From JANXQE01 sp035651635 (GTDB lineage: Bacteria > Verrucomicrobiota > Verrucomicrobiia > Limisphaerales > UBA8199): a stretch of 64,000 bases of DNA. The stretch's first letter is position 1. Each line of letters starts with the position of its first letter. Location: assembly GCA_035651635.1 (NCBI GenBank), contig DASRFK010000240.1:1-64000 (forward strand). Direction: 5' to 3'. Shown piece by piece: positions 1-8,779 of the stretch. A program made the position numbers and the translations under genes. The notes beneath the pieces are model-generated. The model was not told the DNA's origin. It was given only the letters and a program-made list of their open reading frames with translations, and made no database searches.

Positions 1-120
1 GCCCACGCGCGATGCGCCAACCGATCCAGCGTTGGCCGCGCAAAAAGCATCAGAAAAGTTCGACCGAGCCCCTTACCATATCAGTCCTCGAGGCAGCTGA
101 TGAATAATTACCGAAAGGCA

Positions 121-165
121 TTAGCCTAAAGGCGGGACTCCGAACCGAATTTTAAAAACACGCAC
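121..165 (+). repeat. Remnant (right half) of the 120-bp palindromic element family
   Basis: This stretch matches the right half of the full copies found near 12.9, 15.3, 18.9 and 37.0 kb. It has the CCTAAAGGCGGGACTCC arm, then CGAACCGAATTTTAAAA and a decayed terminus ACACGC. The left half and the left terminal repeat are absent, so it reads as a truncated or degenerated copy. It lies downstream of the 3' end of the peptidase-GH172 gene. Confidence 0.7.
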
Positions 166-184
166 AGGCCAGGAGTGTGCGCCA

Positions 185-271
185 AGGGCGATTATCTCCT
201 GGCATCCAACCCGTGCCAACGCCAGGTCCAGGCATTTGTTCCCTGGCTCTTAACGACGAGATAATCGCCCT
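185..271. repeat. Inverted repeat at the 3' end of the peptidase-GH172 gene
   Basis: AGGGCGATTATCTC at 185-198 is perfectly inverted as GAGATAATCGCCCT at 258-271, with 59 bp between the arms. The inner arm lies in the last codons of the minus-strand gene and the outer arm spans its TAA stop (192-194). It could act as an mRNA 3'-end stabilising or terminating hairpin. There is no T-run, so a classical intrinsic terminator is not supported. Confidence 0.5.
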
Positions 272-2699
272 CACGGCGAGAAGTCAGCGGGCGATTGTTT
301 TCATCGGCGAGGAACCGCGCGGGCAGTAGACCTAACGCAACGAGCGCATCCAACGATTCAGGCAATGCGCCATTGGCCAGGCGATAGGCATAGATAGCAC
401 GCCCGATACCGAGTCGAATAAAGTGCGCCTCGTTGGCGGTTTTTACCGGGCGCACTGCCTCAGGCGGCAGCGCCAGCACCCGAAGCAACTCCACCGCAAG
501 GGGAGACGCTTTTCGAGCAGGTGCCGCTAACGCTCGAAAGGAGAGCAGGTGCTGGCCTTGTTTCAATTCATGCGTGCCGAGTGACAGATCGAGTTCATCG
601 TAATCTAAAGCACGGAAATCCGCTCGCGCTATAGCGGTCCGGCCGTCCAGGTCAATATCGAAGATGCCGTACTCAGGACCGGCTCCGGCTGTCAAGCGGA
701 CGGCGTGGCGGCCGGGACTTGAAATCGAAAACGGGAAGCTCAGCCGGCTGCCCGGAGTGCTGTTGCTCCAAACGACTACCGGCCTGGCGCCAAACATGCC
801 GGCAAAATCGACACGCGGCTTTGTTTTTCCAGTAACCTGCGCCTGGCGCAGAGCAGAGACCAGGTGATACGTCGACCAAGGCGCCGCGCGCTCTGGGTAG
901 GGTGGCAAATGAGCGAAGCGTTTTGGCTCCCCCAGTTGGTACCAGAAAGCGACACTGCTGATAAAATCAGGTCGTTCGAGGTAGAAACCTTCGATATCTT
1001 CAGCGCGATTTCCTTTGTGCTCGAATGCCACCTTGAGGGAACTGGAGAAATCGACCGGGTCGAGGAGATGCCAACGGTAAGCTACACCGCTGTCACCGGC
1101 GTTGTCGCCCTGCCAACGAGGCTGACCAAACCAATGACCGGTGCGGGTGCGAAATCCCCAGGCATCATTAAAATAGTCCTCCATCCCGGTGCCCTGCAGA
1201 CTCGGCACTTTCTCCCCGTCGATGAAGAAAAAATCATCGCCTTCACCCCACCAGCCATCCTGGCCCAGGGTGACGGACATGACGGTGCCGACATACACTC
1301 CCCGGCCCGCCAGGTCAGCGACCAAATAGTCCTGTCCCATGGCGGCGGGATACTCCTGCCGATACTGCGCATGGAAGTAAGGCGTACTATCGGGCAAGGC
1401 GTCTAACTCAGTCCAATCGACCTGCCAGTATAAACCGGCCGTGCGGTTTGAGTTATCGTTGGAGACCACGATGCGGGCGGATTTCGCAAACGGCATCGGC
1501 CAATAGCAGCTCAGGGCCCCTGACGGTGAGACCTGGACCGGCACGCTTTCGACGGAAGCAGGTTTGCCTTGCCCGACCGCGAAGAACTCTCCCAACGGGG
1601 ATTCAACGCCTGGTTCAGCCCGGTCATCCCAATAAATCCGCAAGCTCAGGGCGTTCAGTTCATCCACGCGCCCGGCGTGGCTAGTCATCCAGATGTGGCG
1701 AATGATGCCGGGGCCTTCGAGCCTGGGCATTTCAATGGACCGGCCGGGAGGCAATACAGTCATGTCCATGTTGGCGTTGTTCCAGTCGGGCTGCTCATTG
1801 CTCGAGATGCGCCGGTTACGCCCCTGGCTAAGCTGAGGCAAACCAAACAGAGGATTTGCCAGCAGCGCAACGGCCGGGGCCGTGGCGGGCATTCTCGGTG
1901 AACGAGGCTCGTAATCGATCCAGACGGCGTCGTTCATGTACTTAAGGGCGTAAGCATAAGGCATGAACCCGTCCTGGCCGGCACCAGCGGTATTGCGGAA
2001 GATGAGAACACCACCGCCCGGCTCGTTGCTATCGTCCCGGTAACCGACGATCAAAACACTATGCCCATCGAAAACGGCTTCCGGGCCGCACATCTGCAAA
2101 ACGTTATTGGTCCAGTGTTCCTGTTTAGGCCAGCGGAGCCCGCCACAAACCGGCCAGCCGTTAGAGAGGGTACGCTTTATAGCGTTAAACTCGGGGTCGC
2201 TTAATCCCGACTTCACATCCCACTCCTTGATCCAGTTGGTGCGCAATCCTAGGCCAAGACGTTTTTTCGCGTCCGCCAGCGCCTCGGGTGGGGGCCAGGC
2301 CGCCGCGTCAAACTTGGATTGGTAAGGAAACTCGGCGGCAGTGCAAATCCCGTACTGCGAGTAACCTTTCCACATGTCCGAGAAAAAGCCGCCGTCCACG
2401 TCTTCGCGGCAAACTCTATTAGCCGCCCAATTGAGGAATTCGACGCTAAGTCGGGGTGTGTGGCCCTGGCGTTTGGCGATGGCGAACTCCAATGCGCCGG
2501 CGAGCGTGAAGACCGAACAGGTATTGCGCGGTCCTTGATGCCAGCGCTCAAATCCTAATTTTTCGAACTGGGGACGCAGGTCCGTCGTCGTGAGTGCCGG
2601 TGAGGCAGCGGGATCACCTGAACCGGGTACTTCGGCACCCAGCGCCCAAGCATGCAGCACGAATAGAAAAACCCACCGAGTCAGCTCTCGCGGTTGCAT
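192..2699 (-). CDS. Secreted papain-like (C1) peptidase fused to GH172/DUF2961 domain
   Basis: The start is set at the ATG at 2699, which gives an 835-residue protein with a clear signal peptide (MQPRELTRWVFLFVLHAWALG). A longer frame to 2756 only adds a charged, non-signal extension. Residues about 40-260 form a papain-like domain: QGPRNTC holds the Cys (about 61), GHSVLIVGY the His (about 213) and FRNTAG the Asn (about 236), so the whole triad is visible. Residues about 290-640 match DUF2961/GH172, the family that includes difructose-anhydride and arabinofuranan-active enzymes. The last 100 residues (YRLANGALPESLDALVALG) resemble the C-terminal part of pseudopilin-like proteins. The protein is probably periplasmic or extracellular. 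Its substrate is unknown, and the peptidase-glycosidase combination is unusual. Confidence 0.8.
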   Translation of the reverse strand: MQPRELTRWVFLFVLHAWALGAEVPGSGDPAASPALTTTDLRPQFEKLGFERWHQGPRNTCSVFTLAGALEFAIAKRQGHTPRLSVEFLNWAANRVCREDVDGGFFSDMWKGYSQYGICTAAEFPYQSKFDAAAWPPPEALADAKKRLGLGLRTNWIKEWDVKSGLSDPEFNAIKRTLSNGWPVCGGLRWPKQEHWTNNVLQMCGPEAVFDGHSVLIVGYRDDSNEPGGGVLIFRNTAGAGQDGFMPYAYALKYMNDAVWIDYEPRSPRMPATAPAVALLANPLFGLPQLSQGRNRRISSNEQPDWNNANMDMTVLPPGRSIEMPRLEGPGIIRHIWMTSHAGRVDELNALSLRIYWDDRAEPGVESPLGEFFAVGQGKPASVESVPVQVSPSGALSCYWPMPFAKSARIVVSNDNSNRTAGLYWQVDWTELDALPDSTPYFHAQYRQEYPAAMGQDYLVADLAGRGVYVGTVMSVTLGQDGWWGEGDDFFFIDGEKVPSLQGTGMEDYFNDAWGFRTRTGHWFGQPRWQGDNAGDSGVAYRWHLLDPVDFSSSLKVAFEHKGNRAEDIEGFYLERPDFISSVAFWYQLGEPKRFAHLPPYPERAAPWSTYHLVSALRQAQVTGKTKPRVDFAGMFGARPVVVWSNSTPGSRLSFPFSISSPGRHAVRLTAGAGPEYGIFDIDLDGRTAIARADFRALDYDELDLSLGTHELKQGQHLLSFRALAAPARKASPLAVELLRVLALPPEAVRPVKTANEAHFIRLGIGRAIYAYRLANGALPESLDALVALGLLPARFLADENNRPLTSRREGDYLVVKSQGTNAWTWRWHGLDARR

Positions 2700-3103
2700 A
2701 TGGGGGCGACGATACCGATGTGCACGATTAGTGTCACAGAAAAACAATCCGCACACATGCCACCTGAACTTAGAGAGTTAAGCCCGCAGAAATCGCGGAA
2801 ATCAAAAAAACAACCAGCTTGATGCCCTTAGGTCTCTAGATATCCACGCCTGGTCGCGTGTGGGAGAACATCAATTCGTGAAATTCCTGTCACCAAAGAC
2901 ACGCCATCAAATCGTTAACGGGGTCCAAACCCCATTTGTAACCAGAGGATTTCACGTAGAGACTTCGTAAAAGCAAACATCGTGGTCGCTCATGGGTTGG
3001 CGGGAGGAGAATTGCTCGTCGGAGAAGTTGCAACACCCGCGCCATCGAGTGCGAAACCATATACCGATCGAAGCGCTTGCTTCACATTAACCAGGAGTAA
3101 TTT
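2700..3103. other. Gene-free divergent region upstream of osmC
   Basis: About 400 bp lie between two divergently transcribed genes, so both promoters should be here. I see a small hairpin GGGGT-CCAA-ACCCC at 2920-2933 and the osmC ribosome-binding site AGGAG at 3093-3097. I see no convincing open frame, RNA gene or known element. Confidence 0.5.
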
Positions 3104-3550
3104 ATGGCTGAAGTAACTCGGCAAGGCAGTGCTCAATGGACTGGCGACCTCAAAAGCGGGCAAGGCAAAACCTCTACTGAAAGCGGCGCGCTACGAGAGT
3201 TGCCGTACTCGGTTCCGTCGCGGTTCGAGTCTGGAAAAGGCACGAACCCGGAGGAACTTATTGCCGCGGCTCATGCCTCGTGCTTTAGCATGATGTTGGC
3301 GAAATTGCTGGGAGACCAGGGCACCAGGCCCGAACGTATCACCACTCGCGCAACTTTGACTTTGCGGGTCGACACTTCAGGAGCCAAAATCACTAAAATT
3401 CAACTGGCGACTGAGGTTGCTGCCGCTGGACTCACCGAGGACAAGCTTCAAAAAACCGCCACGCAGGCAAAAGATCAATGCCCGGTCTCGCAATTGCTCA
3501 AACCCGGATTGGAACAATTGAGCTTCGAAGCCAAGCTGGCAAATCAGTAG
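3104..3550 (+). CDS. osmC: OsmC family peroxiredoxin
   Basis: The 148-residue protein is the normal length for OsmC, a thiol peroxidase that reduces organic hydroperoxides in the cytoplasm. The two conserved cysteines are present: one in AAHASCFSM (about residue 60) and one in AKDQCPVSQLL (about 127). The ATG at 3104 follows a good AGGAG site with a 6-base gap. It stands alone, divergent from the upstream gene and convergent with the polyphosphate kinase gene. The family is typically osmotically or oxidatively induced, but no operator was recognised here. Confidence 0.92.
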   Translation: MAEVTRQGSAQWTGDLKSGQGKTSTESGALRELPYSVPSRFESGKGTNPEELIAAAHASCFSMMLAKLLGDQGTRPERITTRATLTLRVDTSGAKITKIQLATEVAAAGLTEDKLQKTATQAKDQCPVSQLLKPGLEQLSFEAKLANQ

Positions 3551-3587
3551 GGTGGCTGGCGCGCGCAGCCTCGAAAGCTCTCCGGCG

Positions 3588-4472
3588 CTAATCGTGCTGG
3601 TGGTTCTCCAGCTCCTTGCGAATTTTGGCAAGCTCCTTCCGCTGGGATCGGTCCACCTCAGGAAAAGTCAGGTCCAATGATTCCAGAGTATCGACAATAA
3701 CCTCTGCCACGGCCAAGCGACTGAACCACTTGTGGTCGGCCGGGATGACGTACCATGGGCTGTGGGGCGTGGCGGTATGGCGAATCATGTCTTCGTAAGC
3801 GTCCTGGTAATCTTTCCAGTGTTTTCGCTCCTGCAGGTCGGCGGCAGAAAACTTCCAATTCTTGTCAGGCTCCTCGAGACGGCACAGCAACCGGCGTTTT
3901 TGCTCTTTTTTTGAGACGTTGAGGAAGAATTTCCGCACGAGAATGCCGTTGCGGCAGAGATAGCGCTCGAAGCTGGAGATGTCTTGAAAGCGCTGCGCCC
4001 AAATATCCTTAGTGATGAGCGAGGGCGGCAGCTTTTGACGCCCGAGCAACTCCGGATGCACTCGCACTACCAGCACCTCTTCATAGTAGGATCGGTTGAA
4101 GATTCCAATGCGGCCGCGCTCGGGCATGCATTTGGCCGAGCGCCAGAAGAAATCATGATTCAAGTCCTCGTCCGAAGGTACTTTAAATGAAAACACTTGG
4201 CAGCCCTGCGGATTCACCCCGGACATGACATGCTTGATGGTGCTATCTTTGCCCGCGGCATCCATGGCCTGAAAGATGAGCAGGAGCGCCCATTTATTTT
4301 GAGCGTAGAGCCGGGCCTGGAGATCACTGAGGCGGCTGACGCCTTTTTCGAGCCATTCCTGAGCGTTTTCTTTGGATTTGAGCTTCCAGGTATCCGCGGG
4401 ATCGGCATCCGCCAATCGAAACCGCTTGCCGTTTTCGATCCGGTACCGTTTTGCCAGTGCGCCTCTGTTCAT
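3588..4472 (-). CDS. ppk2: Polyphosphate kinase 2 family protein
   Basis: The 294-residue protein is a single-domain PPK2, the P-loop family that moves phosphate between polyphosphate and nucleotides. The Walker A is in FQAMDAAGKDSTIKHV (about residues 68-83). The Walker B-like segment is IGIFNRSYYEEVLV, followed by the basic lid region RFQDISSFERYL. The length and the motif order match the short PPK2 group that phosphorylates AMP or ADP, but the nucleotide preference cannot be read from sequence. The C-terminus, after LDLTFPEV, is a charged tail. The gene is convergent with osmC, and a role in stress energy metabolism is plausible. Confidence 0.92.
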   Translation of the reverse strand: MNRGALAKRYRIENGKRFRLADADPADTWKLKSKENAQEWLEKGVSRLSDLQARLYAQNKWALLLIFQAMDAAGKDSTIKHVMSGVNPQGCQVFSFKVPSDEDLNHDFFWRSAKCMPERGRIGIFNRSYYEEVLVVRVHPELLGRQKLPPSLITKDIWAQRFQDISSFERYLCRNGILVRKFFLNVSKKEQKRRLLCRLEEPDKNWKFSAADLQERKHWKDYQDAYEDMIRHTATPHSPWYVIPADHKWFSRLAVAEVIVDTLESLDLTFPEVDRSQRKELAKIRKELENHQHD

Positions 4473-4541
4473 AAGCTAGCCTTGGATGAATGAGGAAGAC
4501 TTTAACGATCTCGTCCACATTCTGCCAAGCACTTATTGGCT

Positions 4542-5033
4542 TTAACCTCGTTCGGACACGATGCTGATTTTGCCGTTGCGCTCCAGGGTTGCTTTTTTGA
4601 CCTGTTCCAGCTGGTCGACGTTCCCGTTGAGACGCATCTCCTCGAACAGGTCCTTTTCTGAGATGTGAAAGGATTTCAGGGTTCGATGGTTGAGCTTGCC
4701 GCGCTCAACCACCACCGAGGCGTCGCCTTTGACGAGGCGACCAAAACCGTCCCAGTGAAAGGCGATCAACCCGAACAGCCGGTGGAGAAAAACGAGCACG
4801 AAACCTCCGGCCATGGTCGGCCAAAAAGCAGCTGAACCATTAACGGCGCGAGCCATCATCGACGCCAGCAGAAACCCCAGGAGCACATCGAAGGCCGATA
4901 GTTTGGCCAGGAACCGCCGATCGGCGACCCTGACCATGACCAAGGTCACGATAAAAACGATTATCCCTCGCAAGGAGATGTGCACGAGGCTCAGGTCTTT
5001 TGGCTCCAAACGCAATCCGAGAAGCTGCTCCAT
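4542..5033 (-). CDS. DUF421 (YetF-like) membrane protein
   Basis: The 163-residue protein has three hydrophobic segments, at about residues 20-40, 48-65 and 70-92. A soluble domain follows, with the DUF421 signature VVVERGKLNHRTLKSFHISEKDL. This is the short YetF/YdfS-type architecture. The role is unknown; members are often linked to stress or spore-coat functions in Bacillus. It is read in the same direction as ppk2, which begins 70 bp downstream, so the two may be cotranscribed. The start at 5033 gives a complete N-terminus. Confidence 0.85.
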   Translation of the reverse strand: MEQLLGLRLEPKDLSLVHISLRGIIVFIVTLVMVRVADRRFLAKLSAFDVLLGFLLASMMARAVNGSAAFWPTMAGGFVLVFLHRLFGLIAFHWDGFGRLVKGDASVVVERGKLNHRTLKSFHISEKDLFEEMRLNGNVDQLEQVKKATLERNGKISIVSERG

Positions 5034-5185
5034 ATGACGTCCTTTGCATTAAGCTAAGCGGGGACGAGAAGCGGCTCAAGCGAGGTCAATAGAGAAGGCA
5101 ACCGGGGTATAAACCTCCCGTCAGACCGACCGTTGCGTTCTCAGCTTCACATTCCCGATTTCCCATCACAAATTGGTGCTTCGGT

Positions 5186-6535
5186 TTATGGTTCTCGGAA
5201 ACACCCGCCGCCTTTAAGCGCCTTGTCCAGCGCCTCTTTCACTGCATCCAGGCGCGCGGGGAGTTCGACGGGGTGATTGGCATAGCGGCAAGGGAAATCC
5301 AGCTCCTTCTGGTGGTACTTGACCTTCATCTCGACGAACTTCAAACCGTGCGCGGTGGAAATGACGACGACCCGCTCACCTTTATCGATTTTGCCGGTCT
5401 TAAGCAACTTGAGCAGGACGGCCAGAGCCACGCCGGTATGGGGGCAGTTAAACATCCCGGTGCGATCGCCCAACGCCGCGGCGTCAGCCAGTTCTTCTTC
5501 GGAAGCCTGCTCGACAATGCCGTTAAACTGCCGCAAAGTGCGGACGGCTTTTTCGAAACTAACCGGATTGCCAATTTGGATCGCGCTGGCCAGAGTTTTC
5601 TCCGCCTGGATCGGCTCGAACACCTCGAAGTTGCGCAGGTAAGCGCGGTACAGCGGATTGGCCTTCTGTGCCTGAGCAACCACAATGCGCGGTAACCTCG
5701 CGATGAGCCCCAGCTCTTTCAACATGAGCAAACCTTTGCCCAGAGCCGAAACATTCCCGAGGTTCCCGCCGGGAATAATGAACACGTCGGGCGATTCCCA
5801 ATCGAACTGTTGAACGATCTCGATGCCGACGGTCTTCTGGCCTTCGACCCGCAAAGAATTCATAGAGTTGGCCAGGTACAGAGTAGGGTCTTTGGTAATT
5901 TCCTGGACCAGTCTCATGCAGCCATCAAAATCGGTGTCCAAGTACAGAACCAAAGCGCCGTTGGAAATGGGCTGAACCAGTTGCGCCAGGGAGATCTTAC
6001 CGCGTGGCAGCAGCACGATGGAGGGGATGCCCGCGGCGGCGCAGTAGGTAGCCAGGGCCGCCGAGGTGTCGCCGGTGGAAGCGCAGGCCACCGCCTTGAT
6101 GGGCGCGCCTTCGGAAATCATCTGCTTGACTTGGGAAACCAGCACGGTCATGCCGAGGTCCTTGAAGGAGCCGCTGTGGGTGTTGCCGCAGAGCTTGATC
6201 CAAAGATCATTGCATCCGATCAACTTTCCAAAGCGCTCGGCCCAAAACAAATTCGTGCCACCCTCATAGAGAGAGACCACGTTGGCATTCTCGATTTGGG
6301 GCAGAATCCATTCTTTCTTTCCCCAAACCCCGGAGCCGTAGGGCCATTCGTTTCCCTTGTAACGGTCCTCAAAGAGTTTCATCCAGGCGGCCGCGCCGCG
6401 GCGCGAAAGCGCGGCCAGATCGTGCTGCACTTCCAGCAGGGACTGACATTGGGTGCAATGGTATACGATTGAATTGAGCGGGTAGGTGGCGCCGCATTGG
6501 GGGTTGATACACTGAAACCAGGCGCGATAGGTCAT
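5186..6535 (-). CDS. thrC: Threonine synthase
   Basis: This PLP enzyme converts O-phosphohomoserine to threonine. The ATG at 6535 is chosen because it overlaps the TGA stop of the upstream metX-metW gene (ATGA), which implies translational coupling. The longer frame to 6730 lies inside that gene. The 449-residue protein begins with a zinc-ribbon-like segment CINPQCGATYPLNS...YHCTQC (residues about 8-33). The PLP lysine is in HSGSFKDLGM and the phosphate loop is VACASTGDTSAAL. The MetX and threonine branches both start from homoserine, so the coupling joins two competing exits from one precursor. Confidence 0.93.
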   Translation of the reverse strand: MTYRAWFQCINPQCGATYPLNSIVYHCTQCQSLLEVQHDLAALSRRGAAAWMKLFEDRYKGNEWPYGSGVWGKKEWILPQIENANVVSLYEGGTNLFWAERFGKLIGCNDLWIKLCGNTHSGSFKDLGMTVLVSQVKQMISEGAPIKAVACASTGDTSAALATYCAAAGIPSIVLLPRGKISLAQLVQPISNGALVLYLDTDFDGCMRLVQEITKDPTLYLANSMNSLRVEGQKTVGIEIVQQFDWESPDVFIIPGGNLGNVSALGKGLLMLKELGLIARLPRIVVAQAQKANPLYRAYLRNFEVFEPIQAEKTLASAIQIGNPVSFEKAVRTLRQFNGIVEQASEEELADAAALGDRTGMFNCPHTGVALAVLLKLLKTGKIDKGERVVVISTAHGLKFVEMKVKYHQKELDFPCRYANHPVELPARLDAVKEALDKALKGGGCFREP

Positions 6536-8427
6536 AGGCTCGAAGGCTTTTCGGAGTTCCGGCTGATAACGAAAATCGCCATGTCCGCATTCAGGTTTGG
6601 CTCTTCGAAAATCTCGGCATGTTTCTCGGTGTCGAGAGCGATGCGCCGATGAATGCGCACCTGCTTGACGCGGCAAAAATCCTCGAAGTCGGCCAGGGTA
6701 AAAAAGCGGATATTCGGCGTGTTGTACCATTCGTAGCGCAGAACACCGCCGGATTTAGGCGCGCGTCCCTCCTCGCCGAGCATATGCCGCAGCGGCCGGT
6801 ATCCGAAATTTGGAATGCTCACGATACAGTTTCGGCCGACCCGCAACATTTCCATAAGCACACCCTCGACATCGAAGACGGCCTGCAAGGTTTGCGAGAG
6901 AATGACGCAATCAAATTCCTGAGTCGCGAAAGGTCCCAGGCCCTTATTAAGGTCGGCTTGAATGACATCCAGGCCCCGGCTGACACAAGCCAGGATTTTG
7001 CGCTCGTCCAATTCGACGCCGACGAGGCGGCGGTGGTTGCCCTGTCGCAAGCGCGCTAGCAACCCGCCGGAGCCACAGCCCAGGTCCAACACATTGGCCC
7101 CCGGTGGGATGAGTTCCACGATGCGGTCGTAATCGAGACGGTGCTGATGGAAAATGCTCGTAGGTCCGTGCAACTCGTCCTGGGAATTGGCGAAGCCGGC
7201 GCCGGATTGACCAAAGGCCGCCGTGTCATGACCCGGATCGTCGAGCCGGGTACCTGGCGAAGCGACCGCGGTCAGGCTAAGCCTGGTTAAAAAGGCGCGG
7301 ACCATTTCGCCATAGATTTGGAATTCATTGGGCAGTAAAAAGGCATCATGACCACAAGCGCTCTGCACGTTGCAGTAGCTGACGGGGGCCTGATTGGCGA
7401 TGAGGGCATTGGCGATTTCGCGTGATTGTTCGGGCGGAAAGAGCCAATCGCTCGTAAAACTCACGACCAACCACCGTGCGCGAGTGGATTGGAATGTCGC
7501 AGCCAACTGCTCCGGCGTGCCGCCGAGGTCGAAGAAGTCCATCGCCAGCGATAGCGTCACGTAGCTGTTGGCATCGAACCGTTCGACGAACTTCGCCCCC
7601 TGATACCCAAGGTACGAGCCGACGGAAAATTTCTTCTCGAACTCGATCGCCACGTCGCGCGGATGGAGCCGGTCGGCTTCGAATTTCTCCTGCATCGATT
7701 CGGGCGACAGATAGGTGATGTGGCCGATCATTCGGGCCAGGGCCAGCCCGATATCGGGGCCGTGTGGTTTGTCGTAATACTGTCCCTGATGGAAATGGGG
7801 ATCGTGCAGGATGGCATTGCGACCGACCACATCGAAAGCGATCGCCTGACTGGTGAGCCGCGGGGAGGTCGCCAGCGCGACGACACCGCGGACGGCAGCG
7901 GGATGCCGGGTCGCCCAGGTCAAAGCCTGGTGGCCGCCAAGCGAGCCGCCGACCACCGCCAGCAATTCAGAGATTCCCAGCTGCGCCAGTAACCGACGCT
8001 GAACCTCCACCATGTCCCCAACGGTGATGGTCGGGAAATCCCGGCCGTACGGCTTTCCAGTCTCAGGATTTTCGCTGCAAGGACCGGTTGTGCCCCGGCA
8101 CCCGCCCAGGAGGTTAGGGCAAATAACAAAGAAGCGATCGGTATCGATGGGATTTCCGGGGCCGACCAGCAGGTCCCACCAGCCGGGATCATCCGACTCA
8201 TTATGCCGGGCGACATGAGAGTCGCCGCTGATGGCGTGACAAACCAAAACAACATTATCCTTAGCCGCATTGAGGTGCCCGTAAGTCTCGTAGCCAACGA
8301 CAACGCGCAGGAGCTTTCCGCCCTTTTCCAATTCGAGCGGGCCGGGCAGTTCCACGGACTGGAGATAGCGTAACGGCCGCGCGCTACGCACGGCGTCACT
8401 GCTCTCGAATGCGGACGAGTTGACCAC
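6532..8427 (-). CDS. metX: Homoserine O-acetyltransferase-MetW fusion
   Basis: The N-terminal 360 residues are a MetX-type alpha/beta hydrolase acyltransferase, which acylates homoserine for methionine synthesis. The catalytic Ser is in VVGGSLGGHQAL, the Asp in SFTSDWLFPPEQS and the His in ACGHDAFLL. After a 40-residue linker, a MetW-type SAM-methyltransferase-like domain follows (VLDLGCGSGGLLARL). Elsewhere metX and metW are usually neighbouring genes; here they are one chain. The open frame continues to 8715, but the extra 96 residues are unlike MetX and cross a palindromic repeat (8516-8602). I therefore favour the GTG at 8427 (TTG at 8460 is possible); no clear ribosome-binding site decides it. 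thrC follows with a 4-bp overlap. Confidence 0.9.
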   Translation of the reverse strand: MVNSSAFESSDAVRSARPLRYLQSVELPGPLELEKGGKLLRVVVGYETYGHLNAAKDNVVLVCHAISGDSHVARHNESDDPGWWDLLVGPGNPIDTDRFFVICPNLLGGCRGTTGPCSENPETGKPYGRDFPTITVGDMVEVQRRLLAQLGISELLAVVGGSLGGHQALTWATRHPAAVRGVVALATSPRLTSQAIAFDVVGRNAILHDPHFHQGQYYDKPHGPDIGLALARMIGHITYLSPESMQEKFEADRLHPRDVAIEFEKKFSVGSYLGYQGAKFVERFDANSYVTLSLAMDFFDLGGTPEQLAATFQSTRARWLVVSFTSDWLFPPEQSREIANALIANQAPVSYCNVQSACGHDAFLLPNEFQIYGEMVRAFLTRLSLTAVASPGTRLDDPGHDTAAFGQSGAGFANSQDELHGPTSIFHQHRLDYDRIVELIPPGANVLDLGCGSGGLLARLRQGNHRRLVGVELDERKILACVSRGLDVIQADLNKGLGPFATQEFDCVILSQTLQAVFDVEGVLMEMLRVGRNCIVSIPNFGYRPLRHMLGEEGRAPKSGGVLRYEWYNTPNIRFFTLADFEDFCRVKQVRIHRRIALDTEKHAEIFEEPNLNADMAIFVISRNSEKPSSL

Positions 8428-8779
8428 AGGCTGAGTGATGTACGAGGTTAGCGCGCGCAAGGCGAGCAGAATCAACGCTAATGCGTAACGGCTGGAAGCC
8501 GAAAAAAACGGCCGAGGACTGCACTCCAAAACGCAAGCGCGACATGCGTGCGGGCCTCGAGAACCGAAGGTTTTGGACTGCGGCAGCCCTCTGCCGCTTT
8601 TCTGCCGATCAACACAAAATGACCGACAGATTTCATCACACGCGGCGGTGACGGTGGTGATAGCCAAGCTTGTGTCAGTGGCAGAATACCCGTAATGCAA
8701 CAGCCTTCCAGGCAACTCGATTTGGGCTGAACCTGATTATGGTTGATCTTTGATGGTGGCGGCACATGCTGCCCGCGCG
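8428..8779. other. Divergent leader region between metX-metW and the SIS gene
   Basis: This stretch of about 350 bp must hold promoters for both directions. I looked for a SAM, SAH or cobalamin riboswitch on the minus strand ahead of metX and did not recognise one. The only clear structure is the palindromic repeat at 8516-8602. If the longest frame of the metX gene were translated, part of this stretch would be coding, which I consider unlikely. Confidence 0.5.
8516..8602. repeat. REP-like palindromic element in the metX leader
   Basis: GGACTGCACTCCAAAAC at 8516-8532 is roughly inverted as GGTTTTGGACTGCGGCAG at about 8569-8586. It is followed by a tight hairpin GCGGCAG-CCCT-CTGCCGC (8580-8597). 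The whole resembles the intergenic palindromes that are abundant in Pedosphaera-type genomes; that comparison is from memory and not checked. No second copy occurs in this window. Confidence 0.5.

Noticed and set aside
8428..8779. A SAM-type riboswitch upstream of metX
   Set aside because: I looked for the conserved SAM riboswitch blocks on the minus strand and did not find them. Only the palindromic repeat is present.
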